From Halomonas sp. CUBES01 (GTDB lineage: Bacteria > Pseudomonadota > Gammaproteobacteria > Pseudomonadales > Halomonadaceae), in NCBI RefSeq assembly GCF_020991005.1, contig NZ_JAJLLW010000003.1, positions 248,001 to 312,000 on the forward strand: DNA of 64,000 bases, given 5' to 3'. The notes under the pieces are model-generated. The model saw only the letters and a program-made list of their open reading frames with translations. It did no database searches and had not been told where the DNA came from. Shown here piece after piece: positions 39,252 to 48,744 of this stretch. How positions within the stretch are numbered: position 1 is the first letter of the stretch; each line of letters begins with the position of its first letter. The position numbers were made by a program, and so were the translations under genes.

Positions 39252-41900
39252 ATGAGCCATGACCTACACGAATCGCTACGCGATAACGTGCGTATCCTGG
39301 GCGACAGCCTGGGGCGAACCATTGCCGATGATTTAGGCCAGGGATTCGTCGATAAAATCGAAACCATTCGTGCCCATGCCAAGCAGGGGCGGCAGGGCGA
39401 CTCGCTCCAGCAGCGCGATCTGATCGAGTACCTGCGCAAGCTTCCCGAACAGGACCTGCTGCCCGTCACCCGGGCGTTCAACCAGTTTCTCAACCTGGCC
39501 AATATCGCCGAGCAGCATTACCGGGCGCGTTTTCGCCGCGTCGAGGACTATAAGCCGGGCTCGCAGCCGGTGCTCGGTGAGCTGCTGAAACGCGCCGAAC
39601 AGGCGGGTAATTCGCCGCGCAAGCTGGTCGAGACCCTGGCCAACATGCGCGTGGAGCTGGTGCTGACCGCGCACCCCACCGAAGTCATCCGCCGCACTCT
39701 GATCCAGAAGTACGACGCCATCGACGACTGCCTGACAGCCATCGAAGGTTCGGAAGACTATCCCGAGCGTGGCACCCGTGCTCAGGGGCGGCTCGAGGAG
39801 CTGATCAGCCAGGCGTGGCACACTGACGAGATCCGCCATGAACGACCCACGCCCGTCGATGAGGCCAAGTGGGGGTTTGCGGTCATTGAAAACTCGCTGT
39901 GGCAGGCCGTGCCCGACTTTCACCGCGACCTGGACAACCTGCTGCTGGACACCGCCGGTGAGCGTCTGCCGCTGGATGCCGCGCCGATTCGCTACGCGTC
40001 CTGGATGGGCGGCGATCGCGACGGCAACCCCAACGTGACCTCGCGGGTGACCAGGGAGGTACTGCTGCTGGGCCGCTGGATGGCCGCAGACCTTTACCTG
40101 CGCGACCTCGAACAGCTCAAGACCGAGCTTTCCATGTGGAAGGCCAACAGCGCCTTGAAGGCGGAAGTCGGCGACGTGGCCGAGCCTTACCGCGAACTGC
40201 TCAAGCGCCTGCTGGGCAAGGTGGAATCCACCCGGGACTGGGCCAAGGCCGAGCTGGACGGACGCAACTATGACGGCGGGCCGATCATCGAAACTCGCGA
40301 CCAGCTGTATGCGCCGCTGCTGGCCTGCTATCGCTCGCTGTGCGACGTTGGCCTGGACACCATCGCCAACGGCGCGCTGCTCGACACGCTGCGCCGGGTG
40401 GCGGTGTTCGGCGTGACGCTGACCAAACTCGACCTGCGCCAGGAGGCCAGCCGCCACGCCCAGGTGATGGAAGAGCTGACCGCTGCGTTGAACCTGGGCC
40501 ACTATCGCGACTGGGATGAACAGCAGCGTCAGGACTTTCTGCTCGCCGAGCTCGACTCGCGGCGTCCGCTGATTCCGCGCCGCTGGGAATGCTCGGCGGA
40601 AACCCGCGAGGTGCTGGACACCTTCAAGGTCATCGCCAAGGAGCACGCCGAAGCCCTGGGCACCTATATCATTTCCATGGCGGCTGAGCCCTCCGATGTC
40701 CTCACCGTGGCCCTGTTGATGAAAGAAGCGGGCGGCCAGGTGACGCTGCCCATCGCGCCGCTGTTTGAAACCCTCAACGACCTCGACCATGCCGGTGACG
40801 TGATCGACCAGCTGCTGGCGCTGCCGGGCTATCGCAAGCTGATGCGCAACGGCCAGGAAGTGATGATCGGCTACTCCGACTCGGCCAAGGACGCCGGCCA
40901 GCTGGCGGCGGCCTGGGCGCAGTACCGGGCGCAGGAGTCGTTGGTCAACGTCTGCGAGCGCCACGGCGTCGATTTGACCCTATTCCACGGCCGCGGCGGC
41001 ACGGTCGGTCGGGGCGGCGGCCCCGCCCACGCGGCGATTCTCTCCCAGCCGCCGGGATCGGTGAACGGCAGTCTCCGGGTGACCGAGCAGGGTGAGATGA
41101 TTCGCTTCAAGTTCGGCCAGCCGGATATCGCCCTGCGTTCGATGGAAATCTACGCCTGTGCGGTGCTCGAGGCCACGCTGCTGCCGCCCAGGACCCCCGA
41201 GCCCCACTGGCGAGAGGAGATGGACCAGCTCGCCAAGGTCGCCCACGCCGCCTATGTTGGGGTGGTGCGCGAAGATCCCGATTTTGTGCCGTACTTCCGT
41301 GCGGTCACCCCGGAAGGTGCCCTTGGCCGGCTGCCGCTGGGGTCGCGGCCCACCAAGCGCCGTCAGGACGGCGGGGTGGAGACTCTGCGCGCCATCCCAT
41401 GGATATTCGCCTGGACGCAGATTCGCCTGATGCTTCCCGCGTGGCTGGGCAGCGGCGAAGCGTTCTCGCGGCGTCTCGAGCAGCCTGGCGGCCGCGAGGT
41501 GTTGCAGGAGATGCGCAATGAGTGGCCGTTCTTTGGCACCTACCTGGACATGCTGGAGATGCTGCTGGCCAAGGCTGACGTGGCGATTTCGGCCTACTAC
41601 GAGCACCGCCTGGTGGACGAGCCGTCGCTCAAGGCACTGGGCAAGCAGCTGCGTGAACGCTTTGCGCGCCTGGAAGAGGCCGTGCTGGATATTCTTCAGC
41701 AGGACGCGCTGCTGGAAAACACCCCGCTGATTCGCCAGGCGATCGATGTGCGCAATCCTTACATCGATCCGTTGCACGGCCTGCAGGCAGAGCTCCTGCA
41801 GCGTAACCGGGATGCCGATGGCGCGATCAGCGCCGACCTTTCCCGCGCGCTAATGGTGACCATGGCGGGGATCGCTGCGGGTCTGCGCAATACGGGCTAG
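39252..41900 (+). CDS. ppc: Phosphoenolpyruvate carboxylase
   Basis: An 882-residue enzyme (E. coli 883) that carboxylates phosphoenolpyruvate to oxaloacetate, refilling the TCA cycle. The catalytic His motif VLTAHPTEVIRRT lies near residue 138, and the second signature IGYSDSAKDAGQLA and the glycine-rich loop FHGRGGTVGRGGGP near residue 580 are intact; the C-terminus ends GIAAGLRNTG. The start is the ATG 8 bases after AAGGAGG; an in-frame ATG ten codons upstream is not preferred. Confidence 0.97.
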   Translation: MSHDLHESLRDNVRILGDSLGRTIADDLGQGFVDKIETIRAHAKQGRQGDSLQQRDLIEYLRKLPEQDLLPVTRAFNQFLNLANIAEQHYRARFRRVEDYKPGSQPVLGELLKRAEQAGNSPRKLVETLANMRVELVLTAHPTEVIRRTLIQKYDAIDDCLTAIEGSEDYPERGTRAQGRLEELISQAWHTDEIRHERPTPVDEAKWGFAVIENSLWQAVPDFHRDLDNLLLDTAGERLPLDAAPIRYASWMGGDRDGNPNVTSRVTREVLLLGRWMAADLYLRDLEQLKTELSMWKANSALKAEVGDVAEPYRELLKRLLGKVESTRDWAKAELDGRNYDGGPIIETRDQLYAPLLACYRSLCDVGLDTIANGALLDTLRRVAVFGVTLTKLDLRQEASRHAQVMEELTAALNLGHYRDWDEQQRQDFLLAELDSRRPLIPRRWECSAETREVLDTFKVIAKEHAEALGTYIISMAAEPSDVLTVALLMKEAGGQVTLPIAPLFETLNDLDHAGDVIDQLLALPGYRKLMRNGQEVMIGYSDSAKDAGQLAAAWAQYRAQESLVNVCERHGVDLTLFHGRGGTVGRGGGPAHAAILSQPPGSVNGSLRVTEQGEMIRFKFGQPDIALRSMEIYACAVLEATLLPPRTPEPHWREEMDQLAKVAHAAYVGVVREDPDFVPYFRAVTPEGALGRLPLGSRPTKRRQDGGVETLRAIPWIFAWTQIRLMLPAWLGSGEAFSRRLEQPGGREVLQEMRNEWPFFGTYLDMLEMLLAKADVAISAYYEHRLVDEPSLKALGKQLRERFARLEEAVLDILQQDALLENTPLIRQAIDVRNPYIDPLHGLQAELLQRNRDADGAISADLSRALMVTMAGIAAGLRNTG

Positions 41901-41929
41901 GCAATCCCCATTAATGAAAGGAGGCGTCA

Positions 41930-42475
41930 ATGCCTGAAGAGGCTCAAACGGTACTCGATTTCTGGTTTGAAACCTTGACGCCTGCTCAGTGGTTTAAAAA
42001 AGACCCTGAGATGGATCGTGCGATCTCGGCACGGTTTGGCGTCCTGCATGTCCAGGCAGGGCAGTGTGAGTGCTACGCATGGCGCCAGACCGCGCACGGC
42101 CGGTTGGCTGAAATCATTGTCTTGGACCAGTTCTCGCGTAACATCTACCGCGACGATGCGCGCGCCTTCGCCAACGATGCGCTGGCACTGGCGCTCGCCC
42201 AGGAAGCGGTGGCGGCCGGTGTCGATGCCGACTTGACCCCCGTCGAGCGCAGTTTCCTGTATATGCCGTACATGCACAGCGAGTCAGCCGCCATTCATGC
42301 CCTGGCGATGCCGCTGTTTGACCAGCCGGGGTTGGAGAGAAACCGGGACTTCGAGGTTCGCCACAAAGCCATCATTGACCGGTTTGGGCGTTATCCGCAC
42401 CGCAATGCGGTGCTGGGCAGGGCATCCACCCCGGAAGAAGTCGCGTTTCTCAAGCAGCCGGGCACGTCTTTTTAA
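41930..42475 (+). CDS. DUF924 family protein
   Basis: A 181-residue soluble, helical protein. [15 protein letters not shown] at the N-terminus and [18 protein letters not shown], then [18 protein letters not shown], are the conserved blocks of DUF924 (a TPR-like fold). The function is not known. AAGGAGG sits just before the ATG. It is between ppc and rluF on the same strand without an obvious functional link. Confidence 0.85.
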   Translation: MPEEAQTVLDFWFETLTPAQWFKKDPEMDRAISARFGVLHVQAGQCECYAWRQTAHGRLAEIIVLDQFSRNIYRDDARAFANDALALALAQEAVAAGVDADLTPVERSFLYMPYMHSESAAIHALAMPLFDQPGLERNRDFEVRHKAIIDRFGRYPHRNAVLGRASTPEEVAFLKQPGTSF

Positions 42476-42510
42476 GCGGTTACCTTTTTCACTTTTGCCG
42501 ATGGCGCTTT

Positions 42511-43554
42511 ATGTCGTTACGAAAATCTACTCGCATCAACAAATACATCAGCGAAAGCGGACTCTGCTCGCGGCGCGAGGCCGACCGCTTTGTGGAGCAA
42601 GGCAATGTCTGGATCAACGGCCGCCGGGCCACCACCGGGGATCAGGTCGTTCCGGGTGACCGCGTCAAGGTGAACGGCCAGGACATCGAGCCCCAGGAAG
42701 AAGAGGATGTCGTCCTGATTGCGCTCAACAAGCCGGTGGGCATTGTCAGCACGACCGAGTCGAGTGAAAAAGACAACATCGTTGATTTCGTCAAACACGG
42801 CACGCGCATCTTTCCGATCGGCCGCCTGGACAAGGACTCCCAGGGGCTGATTTTGCTGACCAATAACGGCGATCTGGTCAACAAGGTGCTGCGCGCCAAC
42901 AATCAGCACGAGAAAGAGTATCGGGTGACGGTCAACAAGCCGATCACCGAGGAGTTTATCGACGGCATGCAAAACGGCGTGCCGATTCTTGGTCAGGTCA
43001 CCAAGAAATGCCACGTCGAGAAGCTGTCGACGTTCGAGTTCTCCATCACCCTGGTGCAGGGGTTGAACCGCCAGATCCGCCGGATGTGCGAGTACTTTGG
43101 CTACGAGGTTATGCAATTGATCCGCACGCGGATCATGAACGTCTCGCTCAAGGGGCTGGCGCTGGGTGACTGGCGGGACTTGACCGTCAAGGAATTCGAT
43201 ACCCTGGTGGCGCTCACCGAGCGCTCGGAGGCGGCTCCGGCCCCACGCACCGCGTCTGCCAAGCAACGTGGGCCTAAAAAAGGCGCCCAGCGACCGGGTA
43301 ACAAGGGGCGCGATGGAACGGGAAAAGGCGGCAAAGCGGGCAAACCCGCAGCCAAAGCCGGGGCAGGGCGCTCTAAATCCAAAAGTGCTGGGCCCAAAAG
43401 CGCTGGCGGCAAACCGGCACTGAAAGGCAAGCCCGGTGCCAAGCCGGCCGGCAAGAAAGCCGCCGCGCCCGGCAAGGGCGGGGCGCCCAAGAAGCCGGGG
43501 AAAAACAAGCCGTTCAAGGGTAAGGCGGGCCCGCGCCGTAAGTCGTCTTCCTAG
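42511..43554 (+). CDS. rluF: 23S rRNA pseudouridine synthase RluF with long basic C-terminal tail
   Basis: A 347-residue RsuA/RluB-family enzyme that isomerises uridine in helix 74 region of 23S rRNA. An S4 RNA-binding domain ([19 protein letters not shown], residues 9-27) is followed by the catalytic domain with [15 protein letters not shown] (catalytic Asp about 110) and [18 protein letters not shown]. About residues 240-347 form a low-complexity Lys/Gly/Ala/Pro-rich tail. E. coli RluF has a shorter basic tail, so the extension fits the family but is longer here. Its stop is 3 bp from the convergent trpG stop. Confidence 0.93.
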   Translation: MSLRKSTRINKYISESGLCSRREADRFVEQGNVWINGRRATTGDQVVPGDRVKVNGQDIEPQEEEDVVLIALNKPVGIVSTTESSEKDNIVDFVKHGTRIFPIGRLDKDSQGLILLTNNGDLVNKVLRANNQHEKEYRVTVNKPITEEFIDGMQNGVPILGQVTKKCHVEKLSTFEFSITLVQGLNRQIRRMCEYFGYEVMQLIRTRIMNVSLKGLALGDWRDLTVKEFDTLVALTERSEAAPAPRTASAKQRGPKKGAQRPGNKGRDGTGKGGKAGKPAAKAGAGRSKSKSAGPKSAGGKPALKGKPGAKPAGKKAAAPGKGGAPKKPGKNKPFKGKAGPRRKSSS

Positions 43555-43557
43555 CCG

Positions 43558-44226
43558 TTAGCTGTCGTAGGCAAACAGGAAATTAGCGATCAGCTCCTTG
43601 CCGCCTTCGGTGGCAAACGATTCCGGGTGAAACTGAATGCCGTGAATCGGATAGTCGCGGTGCTTCACGCCCATCAGCTCAAACTCACCGACCGCCTGCC
43701 AGCGGCTGCGCTGTTCGAAGTTGTCGGCCGCCAGACCGCCGACGGTGGCGGTGACGTCCAGGCATTCGGGTAGCGAGTCCGCATCGGCAATCAGCGAGTG
43801 GTAACGCATGACCTCGAGCTGGTCGGGCACGCCGCTGAACACCGAGCAGTTATTGTGGTTGATTGGGCTGATCTTGCCGTGCATGGGGAGTGGCGCTTTG
43901 ACCACCTTGCCACCGAACACGTGCACGATGCCCTGCATCCCCAGACACACGCCCAGCAGCGGCGTGGTCTTGCCCAGCTTCTCGATCACTTCCGCACACA
44001 CGCCAAAGTAGCGCGGGTCGTCCGGCGAGCCGGGGCCTGGGGAGATGATGATGCGATCCGGCGCCATGGCCTCGATGGCCTGAAAATCGATCTGGTTGTT
44101 GCGTTTGACGATAATCTCGAAATGGGGAATCGCCCGACGATTTTTCTCGGTCGTCAGAATCTCACCGATAAACTGGTAGAGGTTATAGGTGAAAGAATCG
44201 TAGTTATCGATGATGAGCACCTTCAT
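43558..44226 (-). CDS. trpG: Anthranilate synthase component II (glutamine amidotransferase)
   Basis: A 222-residue class I glutamine amidotransferase that feeds ammonia to TrpE. The nucleophile Cys94 (LLGVCLGMQG) and the His-Glu pair (IQFHPESFATEGG) are intact, as is the oxyanion region SPGPGSPDD. In many bacteria the same subunit also serves p-aminobenzoate synthase, which the sequence cannot exclude. It overlaps the trpE stop by 4 bases and is the last gene of trpR-trpE-trpG. Confidence 0.93.
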   Translation of the reverse strand: MKVLIIDNYDSFTYNLYQFIGEILTTEKNRRAIPHFEIIVKRNNQIDFQAIEAMAPDRIIISPGPGSPDDPRYFGVCAEVIEKLGKTTPLLGVCLGMQGIVHVFGGKVVKAPLPMHGKISPINHNNCSVFSGVPDQLEVMRYHSLIADADSLPECLDVTATVGGLAADNFEQRSRWQAVGEFELMGVKHRDYPIHGIQFHPESFATEGGKELIANFLFAYDS

Positions 44227-45650
44227 GCGTGGCTCTCCGTGTCCTTATCCGTACTCATGAAAGGGGCAAGGGCTTTGCGGGTGCCCGCAAACTTGCGGCG
44301 AATCTCTTCATACTCGTCGGCGGCGTTGCTGTCGAAGACGTTGCCGCCACAGGTTTGCACGTAGGCGCGCTCGCCGTTGACGAACACCGTACGGATGGGA
44401 ATGGCAAAGGTGCAGTCACCGTTAAACGAGAACTGTCCCACCGCACCGCCGTAGGGGCCACGCCCGTCGGTTTCCAGGTCGTCGATGATTTTCATCGCCT
44501 CGATCTTCGGCGCCCCCGTCAGCGTACCCGCCGGGAAATTGCTGGCCAGCGCCGTGAACATGTCGTCACCCTCGGCGATAATGCCGACGATCTCGCTGGA
44601 AATATGCTGCACGTGGCTAAATCGCTTGATATCCATCAGGCTGCGCACCTTCACCGTGCCAAACTGCGCGACGCGGCCGATATCGTTGCGATGCAGGTCG
44701 ACGATCATGTTGTGCTCGGCAATCTCCTTGGGGTCGTTGAGCAGCGCCCGGGCAAGCTGGGTGTCTTCCTGAGGCGTTTGGCCCCGGGTGGTGGTGCCCG
44801 CCAGCGGGAACGTCTCCATTTCACCCTGGCGCAGGCGGAATAGCAGTTCGGGGCTTGCGCCGATCAGCTTCTGCTCGCCAAACTTGACGTAGTACATCTG
44901 CGGCGAGGGGTTGATGGTACGCAGCTGGTCGTACAGCGCCAGGGTATCGCCCTGGATCTGGAAGCGCTTCTTGAACCCCACCTCGCACTGAAACACCTTG
45001 CCGTCGATGATGTCCTGCTTCACCTTGGCCACCGCCGCAGCGTGCTCATCCTGGCTCATGGTGTCGCCCAGCGCCTTGATATGCAGCGGGCCGGGGGGCG
45101 TATCGTCAGCGTCGATCAGCGTCTGCAGAAACTCATAGCGGCTGTTGTCGTAGTAAAAGTAGGTGACTTCCCCGGTCATCTTGTCGAGGATCAGGCCATC
45201 CTTGTACAGCCCGAAGCGAAAGGTATCGAAGTCGTCGCTGGCCTTGAGCGTCAGCGAGGGCTCGAAGTACTGCATGGCATCGTAGCCAAGATAGCCGCTC
45301 AGTCCGCCGGCATACTTGCGGGAAATGATATTTTGCGGGATCAGACTGCGCAGCAGGTCGTAGGGGTTATCGCTCGGGTAGTGGTTGGCATGGCCGTCGC
45401 GGTCTTCGATGGTCAGCGTCTTGCCGTTGGCGTAGAGCGTGTACTCGGGGTCGAAGCCGATGATCGAGTGACGCGCCATGTGGCTGTCCTCGCCAAGCGA
45501 CTCCAGCATGTAGCAGGTATCGAATTGCCGCTCGATTTTTTGAAACAGGGCAAAAAAATCGCAGTCCGCCGCCAGGGTCACGTAGTGAGGCTTGCGCGGC
45601 AGCGTAAAAGGCTGCGGGCCTTCTGCAGCGTGCGTTTCGGCAGTTGTCAT
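44223..45650 (-). CDS. trpE: Anthranilate synthase component I
   Basis: A 475-residue chorismate-utilising enzyme producing anthranilate in the first step of tryptophan synthesis. The C-terminal half has the chorismate-binding signature: QCEVGFKKRF, GASPELLFRL, AGTTTRGQTPQEDTQ, EHNMIVDLHRNDIGRV, GTLTGAPKIEAMKIID and YVQTCGGNVFDSN. An MLES sequence (CYMLESLGE) near residue 50 corresponds to the LLES tryptophan-feedback motif. The start overlaps the trpR stop (ATGA), so I prefer it to an ATG five codons upstream. No trpD, trpC, trpB or trpA is nearby. Confidence 0.93.
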   Translation of the reverse strand: MTTAETHAAEGPQPFTLPRKPHYVTLAADCDFFALFQKIERQFDTCYMLESLGEDSHMARHSIIGFDPEYTLYANGKTLTIEDRDGHANHYPSDNPYDLLRSLIPQNIISRKYAGGLSGYLGYDAMQYFEPSLTLKASDDFDTFRFGLYKDGLILDKMTGEVTYFYYDNSRYEFLQTLIDADDTPPGPLHIKALGDTMSQDEHAAAVAKVKQDIIDGKVFQCEVGFKKRFQIQGDTLALYDQLRTINPSPQMYYVKFGEQKLIGASPELLFRLRQGEMETFPLAGTTTRGQTPQEDTQLARALLNDPKEIAEHNMIVDLHRNDIGRVAQFGTVKVRSLMDIKRFSHVQHISSEIVGIIAEGDDMFTALASNFPAGTLTGAPKIEAMKIIDDLETDGRGPYGGAVGQFSFNGDCTFAIPIRTVFVNGERAYVQTCGGNVFDSNAADEYEEIRRKFAGTRKALAPFMSTDKDTESHA

Positions 45651-45913
45651 AGGTGATCGGTCCATGAAGAAGGTAACGTTGTTAGGGCACGGGAGCCACG
45701 CGATACGGTGGCGATACCCACGCCCAGGGTGTCGGCAATCTTGCGGTGGGGCACGCCCTCACGCAGCAGCTTGAAAATCTGCAGGCGCTTACTGATTTCT
45801 TGGTACTCTGCAGGCGTCAGCAGGCTGGCCAGCGCCTTGTGCATTGCCTCTGGAGAGTCGATGGCAAGCAAATGGCGAACCAGCTCCGCCTGGTAATCAT
45901 CGTTTGAGCGCAT
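45647..45913 (-). CDS. trpR: Trp operon repressor
   Basis: An 88-residue helical repressor that binds tryptophan and DNA. The helix-turn-helix block (EISKRLQIFKLLREGVPHRK then GVGIATVSRGSRAL) matches TrpR, in particular the GxGIATxxRGS recognition segment. It is about 20 residues shorter than E. coli TrpR, missing part of the last helix and N-terminus. It is the first gene of an operon with trpE and trpG and sits just downstream of a trp operator, so it should repress itself and the operon. Confidence 0.92.
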   Translation of the reverse strand: MRSNDDYQAELVRHLLAIDSPEAMHKALASLLTPAEYQEISKRLQIFKLLREGVPHRKIADTLGVGIATVSRGSRALTTLPSSWTDHL

Positions 45914-45951
45914 ATCCTAAAGGCACCGTTGGCCACCGGGTAACAAGCAAT

Positions 45952-45969
45952 GTACTAGCGTACTAGTAC
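45952..45969. promoter_or_regulatory. Trp repressor operator upstream of trpR-trpE-trpG
   Basis: GTACTAGCGTACTAGTAC has perfect 7-bp inverted arms (GTACTAG / CTAGTAC) around 4 bases and keeps the ACTAG-N4-CTAGT core of the E. coli trp operator. It lies 39 bp upstream of trpR. On the minus strand a TTGACT (complement of 45990-45995) lies just upstream and could be the -35, placing the operator over the -10/start region. Confidence 0.87.
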
Positions 45970-46036
45970 GCTATATGATTGTGCCGTGAAGTCAAGCCGA
46001 TTGAACCAATAGATTGAAAAAATAAAAGGACCCTCG

Positions 46037-47926
46037 ATGACCGCGTACTTTATCCAGGCGTTTATTTATCTTGTGGCGGCGGTGATTGCCGTCCCCCTGG
46101 CGAAACGCTATGGGCTTGGCTCGGTGCTTGGCTACCTGATGGCCGGCGTGGTCATTGGCCCGATACTGGGGCTGGTGGGCCAGGAAACCACGACGATCCA
46201 GCACTTTGCCGAATTTGGCGTGGTGATGATGCTGTTTCTGGTCGGTATGGAGCTCGACCCGAAAGGCCTGTGGGCGATGCGTGTTCGGCTGATCGGCCTG
46301 GGCGGGCTGCAGGTGATGCTGACCACCGCCGCAGGAACCGCGATGGCCTGGTGGCTCGGGCTTGCCTGGCAAACGTCCCTGGCCATCGGCTTGCTGTTCG
46401 CGCTGTCCTCGACGGCGATTGTGCTGCAAACCCTGAGTGAAAAAGGCCTGGAAAAAACCGAGGGCGGCCGGAGCGCCTTCTCCGTGTTGCTGTTCCAGGA
46501 TATCGCGGTGATTCCCATGCTGGCGTTGATTCCCCTGCTGGCGCTACCCGAGTTGATGGGCGCCGGTGGCGATCAAGCCAGTCACCCGAGCATCAGCCTG
46601 GTGGCGCACTTGCCCGGCTGGGCGCATGCCCTGGTGGTGGTCGCGGCGATCGGCAGCGTGATTGCCGGCGGTTACTACCTTGGCCCGAAACTGTTTCGCT
46701 ATGTGGTGGGCTCGGGATTGCGTGAGGTGTTCACGGCTACGGCGCTGATGCTGGTCATCGGTATCGCCGCGCTCATGAGCCTGGTGAATCTTTCCCCGGC
46801 GCTGGGCGCGTTTCTGGCCGGTATCGTACTGGCCAACAGCGAGTTCAAGCATGAAATCGAAGCCAATATCGAGCCTTTCAAGGGGCTTCTGCTGGGCCTG
46901 TTCTTTATCACCGTCGGCGCGGGGATCGACTTTCAGGTACTGGCCTCGCAGTGGGACACGGTGCTGGTACTTGGCGTCGTGGTGATTGCCGTCAAGGCGG
47001 CCATTCTGCTCGTCCTGGCGTTGCTGTTTCGGGTGCATGGCAGTAACGGCTGGCTGTTCACCCTGAGCCTTGCCCAGGCCGGTGAGTTCGGGTTTGTGCT
47101 GTTGACCTACAGCGTGCAGAACAGCGTGATTCCCGTCGAGATTTCCCAGGTGCTGTCGCTGGTCATCGCGCTGTCGATGTTCCTGACGCCGCTGTTGTTT
47201 ATCGCCTACGACCGCCTGGTGCTGCCGCGCTATCGTCGGGTCAAAAACGACGGGCGCGAGGCGGATGCCATTGAAGAACAGGCGCCGGTGATCGTCGCGG
47301 GCGTGGGGCGCTTCGGGCAGATCATTTGTCGCCTGTTGCGTGCCAACAACATGCCCATCGTCGCGCTCGATCATGAACTCGAGCAAATCGAGAACCTGCG
47401 GCGAATTCATATTAAAAGCTATTTCGGCGATGCTGCTCGCTCAGACCTGCTGGAAACCGCCGGTATCGAACAGGCGCGCTTGCTGGTCGTGGCCATTGAT
47501 GACCGTAAGCGGGCTGTTGAGCTGGTCAAGCACGTCAAGCATTACTACCCCCATGTATGGGTGCTGGCCCGGGCGTTTGACCGCGGCCATGGTTATCAGC
47601 TGCGTGAAGCCGGCGCCGATGACGTCGTCAGTGAAACCTACCACTCCGCACTTGAGCTGGGCGGCCATGCGCTGACGGCCATGGGGGTTCACCCCATGCG
47701 CGCCAAGCAGATGACCTGGGCGTTTGTGCAGAATGAAGAGGCCCACGAGGACGAGCTTTTTGAAGCCTGGAAGAATATCGAAGAAGGCATCAACTTCAGT
47801 CCGCGCTACGGCGAACTGTTCATGAAGCTCGAAGAAGCGCTGAACAGCGCCATGCAGCAGGATTGGCCCGAGCCCCAGCGTGAGGATGTGCCAATCTGGA
47901 CGCCGCCTGAAGCGGATAATCCATGA
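46037..47926 (+). CDS. CPA2-family cation:proton antiporter with RCK domain (KefB/KefC type)
   Basis: A 629-residue inner-membrane transporter. The first 390 residues carry about 12-13 membrane helices, starting FIQAFIYLVAAVIAVPLAKR and including the GxLLFQDIAVIPMLAL segment typical of Kef exchangers. A TrkA-N/RCK Rossmann domain follows (VIVAGVGRFGQIICRLLRAN, near residue 416). Kef systems exchange K+ for H+ and can be gated by nucleotides or glutathione adducts. No ancillary KefF/KefG flavoprotein gene lies upstream, although a flavin-binding protein is encoded downstream on the other strand. It is divergent from trpR. Confidence 0.9.
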   Translation: MTAYFIQAFIYLVAAVIAVPLAKRYGLGSVLGYLMAGVVIGPILGLVGQETTTIQHFAEFGVVMMLFLVGMELDPKGLWAMRVRLIGLGGLQVMLTTAAGTAMAWWLGLAWQTSLAIGLLFALSSTAIVLQTLSEKGLEKTEGGRSAFSVLLFQDIAVIPMLALIPLLALPELMGAGGDQASHPSISLVAHLPGWAHALVVVAAIGSVIAGGYYLGPKLFRYVVGSGLREVFTATALMLVIGIAALMSLVNLSPALGAFLAGIVLANSEFKHEIEANIEPFKGLLLGLFFITVGAGIDFQVLASQWDTVLVLGVVVIAVKAAILLVLALLFRVHGSNGWLFTLSLAQAGEFGFVLLTYSVQNSVIPVEISQVLSLVIALSMFLTPLLFIAYDRLVLPRYRRVKNDGREADAIEEQAPVIVAGVGRFGQIICRLLRANNMPIVALDHELEQIENLRRIHIKSYFGDAARSDLLETAGIEQARLLVVAIDDRKRAVELVKHVKHYYPHVWVLARAFDRGHGYQLREAGADDVVSETYHSALELGGHALTAMGVHPMRAKQMTWAFVQNEEAHEDELFEAWKNIEEGINFSPRYGELFMKLEEALNSAMQQDWPEPQREDVPIWTPPEADNP

Positions 47927-47950
47927 CCCCCCCCTTCATTGCTGACGTGC

Positions 47951-48514
47951 TCAGACAAGCATCGACGACTTGAATAAGGCCTGGCGGTCGATGGCGTTTC
48001 CCGACAGCATGAACTCGCCCATACCCCGGTAGTGCAGCGATGTCTGCTCATCCGCCGAAGGGGCGACATGGGCTTTAACGACCTCAAAGATAAACAGGTT
48101 GTAGCGTTCGATCATGGCGTCATCGTGCAGCCGGCACTCGAAGGACGCGTAGCATTCCTCAATTCGTGGTGCATCGATCTTTTCTGACTCGCCAGGGGAC
48201 AGACCAAAGGCGTCGAACTTGTCGACCTCGCGCCCTGAACAGTTGCCGATACCTACGACCGCATCGACAAGCGACGCCGGGGGAATATTGATCACGCATT
48301 CGCCGCTGTTATGCACCAGCGCATGGGAGTGATTGCCAGTGTCGATAACGCAGCCGATAAGCGAAGGGGAAAACGCCATGACCATGTGCCACCCCAGAGT
48401 CATGATGTTGGTTTGCTTTCGCCAATGCGATGACACCAGCACAACAGGGCCAGGTTCAAGAAAGTGCCTGACGTTGGAGACCGGAAAGTCCTCTTTCTTC
48501 GTAGGGTGTGGCAT
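47951..48514 (-). CDS. Flavin reductase-like FMN-binding protein
   Basis: A 187-residue protein of the flavin reductase / split-barrel family (COG1853). VRHFLEPGPVVLVSS, NIMTLGWHMVMAFSPSLIG, NSGECVINIPPASLVD and KVDKFDAFGL-type segments are characteristic. Such proteins either reduce flavin for a partner monooxygenase or act as oxidoreductases themselves; no monooxygenase is encoded near it. It starts with ATG just after a TTG. It is a single gene convergent with the Kef antiporter. Confidence 0.8.
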   Translation of the reverse strand: MPHPTKKEDFPVSNVRHFLEPGPVVLVSSHWRKQTNIMTLGWHMVMAFSPSLIGCVIDTGNHSHALVHNSGECVINIPPASLVDAVVGIGNCSGREVDKFDAFGLSPGESEKIDAPRIEECYASFECRLHDDAMIERYNLFIFEVVKAHVAPSADEQTSLHYRGMGEFMLSGNAIDRQALFKSSMLV

Positions 48515-48744
48515 CAATAATCTCCGATTAGATTAGTTATCCAGCCGGACGTCGCATCAAGGTCATCAATACCCCGGCGCTGATCTGCCGGTTAATGGCA
48601 CGGAAATGCAAGTCGCCGGCATCTATGTACAAGAAATGCGCTGCCCCAGGAATCACAGTGAGGAGACTCACCGTGATCATTCGGTGCATGAAACCGACGA
48701 CGAGGCGCTGCTGTTTGGCGCCACGTCTGTAGAGGGTAGCGACA

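Noticed and set aside
43281..43551. DNA repeat array at the end of rluF
   Set aside because: The repetitiveness is at the protein level (Lys/Gly/Ala/Pro low complexity); there is no regular DNA unit.
47951..48514. KefF/KefG-like ancillary protein for the Kef antiporter
   Set aside because: The sequence belongs to the split-barrel flavin reductase family rather than the NAD(P)H quinone oxidoreductase-like KefF family, and it is on the opposite strand.
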